A DNA stretch of 9,306 nucleotides from CAZEJK01 sp964512045 (GTDB lineage Bacteria > Acidobacteriota > Thermoanaerobaculia > Thermoanaerobaculales > Sulfomarinibacteraceae): assembly GCA_964512045.1 (NCBI GenBank), contig CAZEJK010000201.1:1-9306 (forward strand). The letters are read 5' to 3'. Under the pieces are notes generated by a model. That model had not been told where the DNA came from and ran no database searches. It saw only the letters and a list, made by a program, of their open reading frames with translations. A program made the translations under genes and the position numbers. Positions 1-6,646 of this stretch are shown here, piece after piece (the stretch's first letter is position 1; each line of letters starts with the position of its first letter).

Positions 1-48
1 GCGGGACCGGCACCTTCGGAGGAGCCCTTTGGTTGCGGCCCGCGGCCG
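1..48 (-). repeat. Dispersed repeat, copy A (cut by window edge)
   Basis: Read on the minus strand, positions 48 to 1 match positions 6407 to 6454 of the plus strand. The first 22 bases (27-48 against 6407-6428) are identical, and the next 26 align without gaps with 6 mismatches, about 42 of 48 overall. The identical part contains a 5-bp stem, CGGCC/GGCCG, with a GCG loop. The copy lies about 77 bp downstream of the stop codon of the NtrC-type regulator, in sense orientation. The match runs to the first base of the window, so the true element is probably longer. It shows no coding potential. Whether it is a REP-like element, a shared 3' regulatory element or a recombination remnant is unknown. 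Confidence 0.75.
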
Positions 49-124
49 CGTTGGAGCTCAACCCCGACCGTCCTCACCTCTTCCGACACACCATGAGCTC
101 CGACCCGCCTGCCACCGAACGACG

Positions 125-1445
<1,321 letters not shown>

Positions 1446-1453
<8 letters not shown>

Positions 1454-3245
1454 CGGCGCCCTCGTCTCCAGTCGGCAGGCTGAGCTCGAAGGTCGTCCCT
1501 GCCGGACCACTTTCCACCACTTCGATAGCCCCTCCGGCCTCCTCGAGCACCGCCCGCGTCACGTACAGACCGATGCCGGTCCCACTCTTCTTGGAGGTGA
1601 CTCGGAGATCGAACAGGCGCGCCCGCACGTCCTCTGGAATGCCACCGCCGGTGTCTGCACACCGAATCCGCGCTCGACCTGCCTCCTCCCGGAGCTCCAG
1701 GTCGATCCGGCCGCCCTTGCCAATCTCCTCGAGGGCATTCACCACGACGTTCATCACGGCCTGGCGAATCTGGCTCCGGGGCGCCACCACCTCGATCTCT
1801 TCGGGAGGCAGGTCGGCGGCCAGCACGACATCGTGCTGACGGGACTGGGCAGTCAGAAACCCGACGACCTCCTGAACAAGCTCGTTGAGCGAGAACTGCT
1901 CCGCTTCCTCGCTCGCTGGAGCGGTCGTCGACAGCAGACGATCGATGATGGCCTGCAGTCGGTCCAGCTCCTCTCGCAGTACGTCAAAGGTGCGTTCAGC
2001 CGACTGGGATGCGGCCCGCGAAAGCTCGGCCCGTTCCATCTTCGACCGCAGGTTCTCCAGGTTGAGCACCACTGCGTTCACAGGCGCCTTCAGATCGTGG
2101 GTCAGCCCGAGAAACGAGTGTCGCAGACCGCGCAGGACCGCAGCCTCGAGCAGGTCGCGCTCCAACGCTTCAATCTCGGCACGGTCACGCAGCTCGACGA
2201 TCGCCATTCCCGCCTGACCAACCCCTGCCGCCACGCTCACCTGGAGACATCGCGGCGGAACGCCGTGCCCCTGCTCAACCTCGAGCACCAGCTCGATGGC
2301 ATCACCTGGTGCGGGCTCGAGAGCCTCCAGAACAGGCTGCAGCCGCTCGCCAGCTTGTCTGGACCGATCGGCAGATGCCGGTTCGATACCGAGCAGTCTG
2401 CACGCCCCCTCGCCCACGTGAGTCACCCGGCGATGCTGGTCGAGCAACACCAGCCCGACACGCAGCGAGCGGTCGAGACGTGCGAGGGAGTCGTGCACCT
2501 CCTCGACCCGCGCGCGCTCCAGCTCCAGCTCGGTTCGGACGCGATCCGCTGCGTCCAGCACCGGTCGGAGCACGGGATCGACCCGCACCTGCTGATTCGG
2601 CATGCCCGCAATGGCATCTCGGACCAGCCTCGCGGCGATGGACTGGCGGCGGCGGTACTGCAGATGCAACGCGAGGGTCAGGGCGGCGATGACCACCAGC
2701 GCCACTGTCGCGCTGATCCATACCACCCGATACGTCGTCCCGTACAGCTCAGCAACACTTCTGGACTGCAGCTCGAGGACAGCGTACGCATAGGGCTCGC
2801 CATCTCGCAGAAACGGGATCTCGACCACGAACGTCCCGGTCCTGAGATCGGACCGGCGCTCGGTCCGCACCCGGGCCCGAGTATCCTCGCCGAACAGAGC
2901 CGCAGGGTCGGGAAGATCGGAAGGCGACTGAGCCCTCGTCGTTGCGACAACTCCGCCATCCGGTCCAATCAGGGTCGCCGACCGAACCGTGGCCGATCTG
3001 CTTTCCAGTTGCCGAAGATGCTCCAAAAGGAGCCGGTTCTCCTCCGACCCATCGACCCTCAACCCGTTGGCGACCGACTCGCTGAGCGCCGAGGCAATCT
3101 CGTGTCCCACCAAACGCGCCGTGGACTCTGTGAGCTGCCACGCAATTGTACGGAGCCCACTGCCAGCGATCAGAATCACAGCCGCAGTGGCCACGACGTA
3201 CGCCGCCACCAGAACGCCGACTCTGACCGCAAACTTCGCCTGCAC
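1446..3245 (-). CDS. Membrane sensor histidine kinase (NtrB-like)
   Basis: This 599-residue sensor kinase pairs with the NtrC-type regulator directly downstream. A membrane helix at about residues 9-28 and a second at about 174-195 bracket an extracytoplasmic sensor region of roughly 145 residues whose fold I cannot name. A linker of about 50 charged residues follows, then a PAS-like segment (about 255-350). The kinase core has the H-box LTHDLKAPVNAV with phosphorylatable H383, an N-box around N503 (MNVVVNALEE), the G1 box DTGGGIPED at 531-539, and the G2 box GTGIGLY at 555-561. This core matches the HPK4/NtrB-type kinases that usually partner sigma54 activators. Translation begins at GTG, chosen because GGAGG lies 5 bases upstream and residue 1 is followed directly by the first membrane helix. 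Its ligand is unknown. The methyltransferase gene upstream ends 124 bp away, so the kinase may have its own promoter. Confidence 0.94.
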
Positions 3246-3250
3246 TCTAA

Positions 3251-3255
3251 CCTCC
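3251..3255 (-). promoter_or_regulatory. Ribosome binding site setting the GTG start of the kinase
   Basis: On the minus strand GGAGG is followed by 5 bases and then GTG at 3245-3243. No ATG with a comparable site lies nearby, so this supports the GTG start. Confidence 0.7.
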
Positions 3256-3293
3256 GGCCCTCAGCGACACCCTGCTGGTGCAGCGCCGGGCGA

Positions 3294-3315
3294 TGGTTCG
3301 CCACCACCCGAACCA
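3294..3315. repeat. Inverted repeat (7-bp stem, 8-base loop) upstream of the kinase
   Basis: TGGTTCG at 3294-3300 pairs perfectly with CGAACCA at 3309-3315. It lies in the 124-bp gap between the methyltransferase stop and the kinase start. No run of T follows on either strand, so a standard intrinsic terminator is unlikely. It could be an operator or a leader hairpin in the kinase mRNA. Confidence 0.4.
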
Positions 3316-3357
3316 CTGGAGCCCACCCGAAGCCCATCCTGGCATTGCTCGGCCTCG

Positions 3358-3363
3358 AGTATA
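3358..3363 (-). promoter_or_regulatory. Possible -10 box for the kinase operon
   Basis: The minus strand carries TATACT just after the methyltransferase stop and about 113 bases before the kinase start codon. It resembles a sigma70-type -10 element, but I see no good -35 box at 16-18 bp spacing. It is offered only as a weak candidate for an independent promoter of the kinase-regulator pair. Confidence 0.2.
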
Positions 3364-3369
3364 CCCGTG

Positions 3370-4107
3370 TCAGGGGCCCTGGAGCCTGCTGATGGACACG
3401 ACCACGTAGGCGGGCAACCCCTGCGGCCGACCGCTCGCATCGCGAGCAGCCGGCAGCTCTCGCACATCTCGTACGACACCGCCAGCTTTTGCGAAGGCAC
3501 CGACCATGTCCTCGAGCGTCCAGTGATAATCTGTGATCACCGCTGTTGCCGATCCGGCCGGCTCGGGATGGAGGACCACGTCGTACGGCGTCCCCGACGC
3601 CCAGTAGCTCCAATGCGGTGGCACCTCATCGTGAAACGTATCCGCCGGCGCAGTCCGGAAACAGGGATGCGTCATGACCACCACCAGCCGGCCTGAGCGA
3701 GCCAAGGAGCCAACCAGCCCATCCGCCGCTCGCTGCAGACGTTCACGCGTCGAGCACATCATCAGCACAAGGCTGGAGAGCACGCCTGCACACGGCTCGG
3801 CCAGCGGGAGCATCCTCTCATCGCCCTGGCAGATCTTGATCCGTCCGTCGACGCCAGAAGCGCGCTCTCGCATCGCGGAGCGAGCCTCGCGGACCATCTC
3901 TTCAGACTCATCCACCGCGATGACGCGACGCGCGCCAAGCTCGGCGAGAAGCGCTGTCAGGTCTCCGGGACCGCAGCCGAAGTCCAGCGCCAGGCCGCCA
4001 GTGAGGTCACCGAGCAGCTCGGCCACCACCGGCCGGAGGATCGGCACGTGCGCCTGCTGACCCAGCTTGCGGTACGCTTCAGCGGTATCGTGATCCCACG
4101 GGCTCAT
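3370..4107 (-). CDS. Class I SAM-dependent methyltransferase
   Basis: This 245-residue soluble protein has the Rossmann-like class I methyltransferase fold. Motif I, LDFGCGPGD at residues 41-49, is the glycine-rich S-adenosylmethionine loop. D66, at the end of the second strand (RVIAVDESEEM), is the usual ribose-binding acidic residue. GRLVVVMTHPCF at 139-150 matches the later strand and loop often lining the substrate pocket. The substrate cannot be read from the sequence; the layout suits small-molecule enzymes of the Methyltransf_11/25 type better than DNA or rRNA methylases, because no target-recognition domain or NPPY-type motif is present. The ATG has a purine-rich GGGGGAG site just upstream. 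It lies in the same direction as the encapsulin operon but 182 bp downstream of it, across a structured spacer, so co-transcription is possible but not shown. Confidence 0.88.
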   Translation of the reverse strand: MSPWDHDTAEAYRKLGQQAHVPILRPVVAELLGDLTGGLALDFGCGPGDLTALLAELGARRVIAVDESEEMVREARSAMRERASGVDGRIKICQGDERMLPLAEPCAGVLSSLVLMMCSTRERLQRAADGLVGSLARSGRLVVVMTHPCFRTAPADTFHDEVPPHWSYWASGTPYDVVLHPEPAGSATAVITDYHWTLEDMVGAFAKAGGVVRDVRELPAARDASGRPQGLPAYVVVSISRLQGP

Positions 4108-4130
4108 CCTTCTCCCCCGGTCTCACTGCT

Positions 4131-4207
4131 GCCGGCTGACGCGCGTGCGGACATCGCGAGCTGCACTGACATCCGAACGCGCCACTCGCGCGGCCCCGTC
4201 AGCCGGC
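4131..4207. repeat. Nested inverted repeats between encapsulin and methyltransferase genes
   Basis: GCCGGCTGACG at 4131-4141 has a perfect 11-bp inverted partner CGTCAGCCGGC at 4197-4207. Inside it CGCGAG (4155-4160) pairs with CTCGCG (4185-4190). The whole could fold into one long interrupted stem in the minus-strand transcript, ending about 24 bases before the methyltransferase ATG and close to its ribosome binding site. No T run follows. It could attenuate or process the encapsulin message, act on methyltransferase translation, or bind protein as DNA. Confidence 0.5.
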
Positions 4208-4289
4208 TCCCGGCAAACTGGTACCCGACGATACCGCCATCCATTTTCGAAGATCTCCAAGGCTCAGGCGCTCAGAGTCAACCTGCTGC

Positions 4290-5093
4290 TCAGGCACGCA
4301 GCTCCAGGCCGATATACGCCTCTGGAGCCAGTACGCGGAACGTGAATGACTCGGTGAGGTACAGACGCACCGTCTTCGTGTCGTGCGAGATGTAGCCGAT
4401 CGAGATGTCCTGGCCGAGAGTCAACACCATGTCGCCGCCACGCTTGGAAAGCAAGAACCCGCCGGTGAGCTTCGGCGCCAGCTCGACACTGCCACCGATC
4501 ATCTCCGAGATCTTGCGGGGCAGCGGGTATCCGCTCACCGCCGAGTACAGCTTGCGATAGGTATCTGGTCCCAGCACGAGAGTGAACGGACCGTCTACGT
4601 GCGCCTCGCTCAAACGAATCATCGCCTCTGAGATGGCAGCCGGGTACTGCTCAGGGTCGTTCGGGAGGACCACGGCATCGTGCTCGCACGCCGCACTCAG
4701 ACCAACGATGTTGCCGGGCTTGAACCCACCGTAGATCGCACGTTCCTCGAACGCGGCCATATCACTCGCAGCCCGATGCAGATCACCGAGGTCCACGTCA
4801 GCGGCGCCCCGCGCAATGTTGTCAAGCTCCCACTGCCCAACGCTGAACTCGGCACGGACCTCGACCAGCGGCTGTACCTGGTGGATTCCATACTGAACCG
4901 GAGCGTCCTTCGGCTGCTTGGGAAGCTGAAGACGACCAACACCGACCGCAGCGTAGTCCATGCCGTGCGGGCCATCCACGTCCACCACGCGCCGGGCACT
5001 CAGGTGCGTGCACAGCACCCGCTTCGCCTCGTCACTGATCTCTTCCCACGCTTCATCCGTCAACGGTGCGAGCCTTCGCTTGAGAAAATCCAT
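4290..5093 (-). CDS. enc: Encapsulin shell protein (family 1, HK97 fold)
   Basis: This 267-residue protein is a family 1 encapsulin, the HK97-fold subunit that self-assembles into a hollow protein nanocompartment in the cytoplasm. Recognisable landmarks are the N-terminal MDFLKRRLAPLTDEAW, which in the family helps form the inner cargo-binding surface; VDVDGPHGMDYAA near 37-49; SVGQWELDNIARG near 84-96, with W88 at the position of the flavin-contacting tryptophan of the Thermotoga maritima shell; and the C-terminal LGQDISIGY and TESFTFRVLAPEA segments. The length is close to that of 60-subunit (T=1) shells, so T=1 is inferred. An earlier in-frame TTG exists, but the ATG at 5093 gives the conserved N-terminus and an ideal ribosome binding site. 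It follows the ferritin gene with a gap of only 14 bases, so both are surely one operon. No viral structural genes surround it, so this is a cellular compartment and not a prophage capsid. Confidence 0.97.
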   Translation of the reverse strand: MDFLKRRLAPLTDEAWEEISDEAKRVLCTHLSARRVVDVDGPHGMDYAAVGVGRLQLPKQPKDAPVQYGIHQVQPLVEVRAEFSVGQWELDNIARGAADVDLGDLHRAASDMAAFEERAIYGGFKPGNIVGLSAACEHDAVVLPNDPEQYPAAISEAMIRLSEAHVDGPFTLVLGPDTYRKLYSAVSGYPLPRKISEMIGGSVELAPKLTGGFLLSKRGGDMVLTLGQDISIGYISHDTKTVRLYLTESFTFRVLAPEAYIGLELRA

Positions 5094-5100
5094 TCTGGTG

Positions 5101-5108
5101 TCTCCTTT
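5101..5108 (-). promoter_or_regulatory. enc: Ribosome binding site setting the encapsulin start
   Basis: On the minus strand AAAGGAGA precedes the ATG at 5093 with the GGAG core 8 bases away. The site begins at the last base of the ferritin TGA stop, so ribosomes ending on the cargo gene sit directly at the shell gene's start signal. This decides against the upstream TTG. Confidence 0.8.
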
Positions 5109-5467
5109 CAACCAAGCTTCCCGAGCCCGAGGCTCCCGTCTCCGTCACTGGAGCCAGCGCTGGACTCGTCGTCCCCCTCACCCTCGTGCGCATGGGTCAA
5201 CGGTCCGTCGGTGAACATGAACTCACGGAGCTCGTGATCCCACGCGTCCATGTTGCGGCGCAACCACTCGAGCACCATAACGGCGTGCTCGATCTCCTCG
5301 TCGCGGTTGTGAGCGAGCACCGCCCGCAACGTCTCGTCCTTGGTCACGGCAACGCGCTGGTTGTACCAGTCCACCGCCTCCAGCTCCTCTTGCAGACTCT
5401 TCAACGCTCGATGGTGATCCTTGACGTGTTCCGGGAGCACATCCCAGCTTTCGTGGTACTCACTCAT
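5108..5467 (-). CDS. encFtn: Encapsulated ferritin (EncFtn) cargo protein
   Basis: This 119-residue protein is an encapsulated ferritin, a half-ferritin of two helices that dimerises to build its iron-oxidising centre and works inside the encapsulin shell. By alignment to the Rhodospirillum rubrum protein from memory, the ferroxidase ligands are E28, E58 and H61 (EELEAVDWY at 27-35 and HNRDEEIEH at 53-61). E27 and E30 match the iron-entry site, with W34 beside it. Residues about 92-110 form a flexible acidic, Ser/Gly-rich linker. The last residues, GSLGLGKLG at 111-119, are a typical cargo-loading peptide that docks on the inner shell wall. The expected role is oxidation of Fe(II) for mineral storage in the shell and protection from iron-driven oxidative damage. 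AAGGAG lies 6 bases before the ATG. It is the first gene of the operon and lies back-to-back with the LuxR-type regulator. Confidence 0.96.
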   Translation of the reverse strand: MSEYHESWDVLPEHVKDHHRALKSLQEELEAVDWYNQRVAVTKDETLRAVLAHNRDEEIEHAVMVLEWLRRNMDAWDHELREFMFTDGPLTHAHEGEGDDESSAGSSDGDGSLGLGKLG

Positions 5468-5584
5468 GCTCTTCTCCTTCCCTCTTCAAACAGCGGCCAA
5501 CCGCAGCCGCCGCACCACATACAGGCATGCCAGCGCGGGGCGGCCATGGACCTCAGACCGTTCCGACGCAGTCCGTGCATACGA

Positions 5585-5600
5585 TACAACGTCACGTGTA
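5585..5600. promoter_or_regulatory. Dyad, candidate upstream activator site
   Basis: TACA-N8-TGTA forms a perfect dyad, with flanking ACGA (5581-5584) and TCGT (5603-5606) extending it with a 2-base offset. It lies about 80 bp upstream of the predicted start of the sigma54 transcript, a usual distance for an enhancer-binding protein. It could also serve the divergent ferritin operon. There is no second copy in the window, so the assignment is tentative. Confidence 0.3.
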
Positions 5601-5611
5601 ACTCGTACAGT

Positions 5612-5625
5612 CCGGCATCAGCCGG
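5612..5625. repeat. Short hairpin in the divergent regulatory region
   Basis: CCGGC (5612-5616) and GCCGG (5621-5625) form a perfect 5-bp stem with an ATCA loop, about 25 bp upstream of the -24 element. It may be an operator half or a chance GC-rich palindrome. Confidence 0.3.
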
Positions 5626-5649
5626 TGCGGATGGGGGCTACTCTGAAGC

Positions 5650-5665
5650 TGGCATGGAGGTTGCT
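5650..5665 (+). promoter_or_regulatory. Sigma54 (-24/-12) promoter
   Basis: TGGCATG-N4-TTGCT fits the sigma54 consensus TGGCAYR-N4-TTGCW at every defined position, including the invariant GG and GC with 10-bp spacing. The expected transcription start is near 5676, giving a leader of about 27 bases that carries the GGAGGA ribosome binding site before the ATG at 5703. It points only at the LuxR-type regulator. A sigma54 activator encoded at 125-1453 makes it functionally plausible. Confidence 0.85.
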
Positions 5666-5702
5666 CTGCAAAAATGAGGATGTCACTGATCGGAGGAGAT
5701 AG

Positions 5703-6404
5703 ATGTCCTTGAACACCCGCAACCGTCCCAACAGAATCTTCGTTGTCGATGACCATCCAGTCGTTCGTTTGGGTCTCATTCAGATGATCGACGCCGAGAT
5801 GGACATGGAGGTGTGCGGCGAAGCTGGCACAGCTCCGGAAGCTGTCGCAGGCGTGGCATCCGCCACCCCGGATCTGGTGATCGTGGACATCTCTCTGAAC
5901 GAGGGGAACGGGCTCGAGCTGACCAAGCAGATCAAGGCCTCCGACCCGACCATCAAGGTGCTGGTGTCCTCGGTGTACGATGAACGACAGTTCGCTCACC
6001 GCGCTCTCCGCGCTGGCGCCGACGGGTACATCATGAAGGACCAGTCGGTGGACAAGGCACTCGACGCGATCCGCAGGATCCTCGGGGGCTCCGTCTACCT
6101 GAGTGAAGAGATGTCGGACCGCATGTTGCGCGCTGCAGTCACGGGAGGACAGCCCCAGGGGGGCTCGGTACTGGATCAGCTCTCCGACCGCGAGCTCGAG
6201 GTGTTCGATCTGTTGGGCCGCGGCATCACAACTCGCGAAGCTGCAGAGCGCCTCCACCTCAGTGTCAAGACGATCGAGACCTACCGCGAGAACATCAAGA
6301 TCAAGCTGTCGCTGGAGAACAACAACGAGCTCATCTGCCGCGCCGCCCAGTGGGTCGCGGAGCAGGCGTCACCGACTGGATCCACCTCCGAGAGCCCCGC
6401 CTAA
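5703..6404 (+). CDS. LuxR/NarL-family response regulator
   Basis: This 233-residue response regulator has a receiver domain at about 9-125 and a C-terminal LuxR-type helix-turn-helix at about 158-220. D16/D17 (FVVDDHPVVR) form the acid pocket, D62 (LVIVDISL) is the phosphoacceptor, S89/S90 occupy the switch position and K112 (YIMKD) the conserved lysine. The DNA-binding part has LSDRELEVFDLLGRG followed by TTREAAERLHLSVKTIETY, the hallmark of the family. The ATG has GGAGGA starting 10 bases upstream. It is the only plus-strand gene, divergent from the ferritin-encapsulin operon, and no kinase adjoins it, so its partner is either the kinase at 1446-3245 by crosstalk or one elsewhere. Its promoter is sigma54-type, which makes it a likely second tier under the NtrC-type regulator. 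Its targets are unknown; the divergent encapsulin operon is a natural candidate. Confidence 0.95.
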   Translation: MSLNTRNRPNRIFVVDDHPVVRLGLIQMIDAEMDMEVCGEAGTAPEAVAGVASATPDLVIVDISLNEGNGLELTKQIKASDPTIKVLVSSVYDERQFAHRALRAGADGYIMKDQSVDKALDAIRRILGGSVYLSEEMSDRMLRAAVTGGQPQGGSVLDQLSDRELEVFDLLGRGITTREAAERLHLSVKTIETYRENIKIKLSLENNNELICRAAQWVAEQASPTGSTSESPA

Positions 6405-6406
6405 CC

Positions 6407-6454
6407 CGGCCGCGGGCCGCAACCAAAGTCATGCTCCGAAGCTGCCGGTCTCGC
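6407..6454 (+). repeat. Dispersed repeat, copy B
   Basis: This is the partner of the element at 1-48, in the opposite orientation, with 22 identical bases at its start. It begins 3 bases after the LuxR-type regulator's stop codon. The stem CGGCC (6407-6411) and GGCCG (6415-6419) encloses a GCG loop; the following CAACCAAAG holds no T run, so it is not a standard terminator. Its right boundary cannot be set because copy A is cut by the window edge. The GCCTAAC just before it resembles an integron attC core, but no matching GTTRRRY partner lies downstream. Confidence 0.75.
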
Positions 6455-6483
6455 AACCGCGTAGCGGTCTGCGGTGTGGCGAG
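6450..6483. repeat. Double stem-loop in the convergent spacer
   Basis: CTCGC (6450-6454) pairs with GCGAG (6479-6483), and inside it ACCGC (6456-6460) pairs with GCGGT (6464-6468) over a GTA loop. It follows directly on the dispersed repeat and may be part of it or contribute to ending transcription of the regulator gene. No T run follows. Confidence 0.35.
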
Positions 6484-6535
6484 CGCTCCCCCACCCACCC
6501 ATCGGCCCTTATGGCAGGCGTCGCAACACCCTTCG

Positions 6536-6576
6536 ATGCCGCAAGCTTGCAGGCGAGGCAGCCGGGAGGGCGGCAT
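6536..6576. repeat. Inverted repeat in the convergent spacer
   Basis: ATGCCGC (6536-6542) and GCGGCAT (6570-6576) form a 7-bp stem. The spacer between them contains the 10-bp palindrome GCAAGCTTGC at 6541-6550. It lies between the ends of the LuxR-type regulator and ftsH. Its function is unknown; factor-independent termination is not supported because a T run is missing. Confidence 0.3.
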
Positions 6577-6579
6577 GAA

Positions 6580-6628
6580 CTGAGAGCTGAGAGCTCAACT
6601 CAGAAGCTTCGCTTCGAGCTCTCGAAGA
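6580..6628. terminator. Possible ftsH 3' hairpin cluster
   Basis: About 20 to 65 bases after the ftsH stop on the minus strand lie two compact dyads: CTTCGAG/CTCGAAG (6612-6627, 2-base centre) and a CTGAG/CTCAG pair near 6580-6604 with short TGAGAGC tandem copies. They could form hairpins at the 3' end of the ftsH message. No U-rich tail is present, so this is only a candidate terminator or RNA-stability element. Confidence 0.25.
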
Positions 6629-6646
6629 TGCGCCGGTGCGACGTTG

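Noticed and set aside
42..62. NotI site and SacI site close together, suggesting vector polylinker contamination
   Set aside because: The order and intervening bases do not match a polylinker I know, and the region is part of a repeat also found inside the native sequence at 6407.
1454..1510. Longer start for the NtrC-type regulator (19 extra residues)
   Set aside because: The added stretch lies within the kinase gene, is not receiver-like, and the ATG at 1453 starts directly with the conserved receiver strand.
4210..4226. Weak minus-strand -24/-12-like sequence upstream of the methyltransferase
   Set aside because: GG and TTGC have the right spacing, but the rest of the -24 element does not fit; likely chance in a GC-rich spacer.
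4290..5093. Encapsulin as a prophage major capsid protein
   Set aside because: There is no portal, terminase, protease or tail gene, and the gene is directly coupled to a ferritin with a cargo-loading peptide.
5515..5532. Minus-strand TGGCATG that could start a second sigma54 promoter for the ferritin operon
   Set aside because: The GC of the -12 element is missing at the strict 10-bp spacing, so only half of the signal is present.
5592..6257. Minus-strand open frame of 221 codons opposite the LuxR-type regulator
   Set aside because: It overlaps a clear receiver/HTH gene and the sigma54 promoter and shows no recognisable motif.
6399..6454. GCCTAAC resembling an integron attC core at the end of the LuxR-type gene
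   Set aside because: No GTTRRRY partner appears within the usual 60-140 bases, there is no integrase, and the neighbouring genes are not cassette-like.
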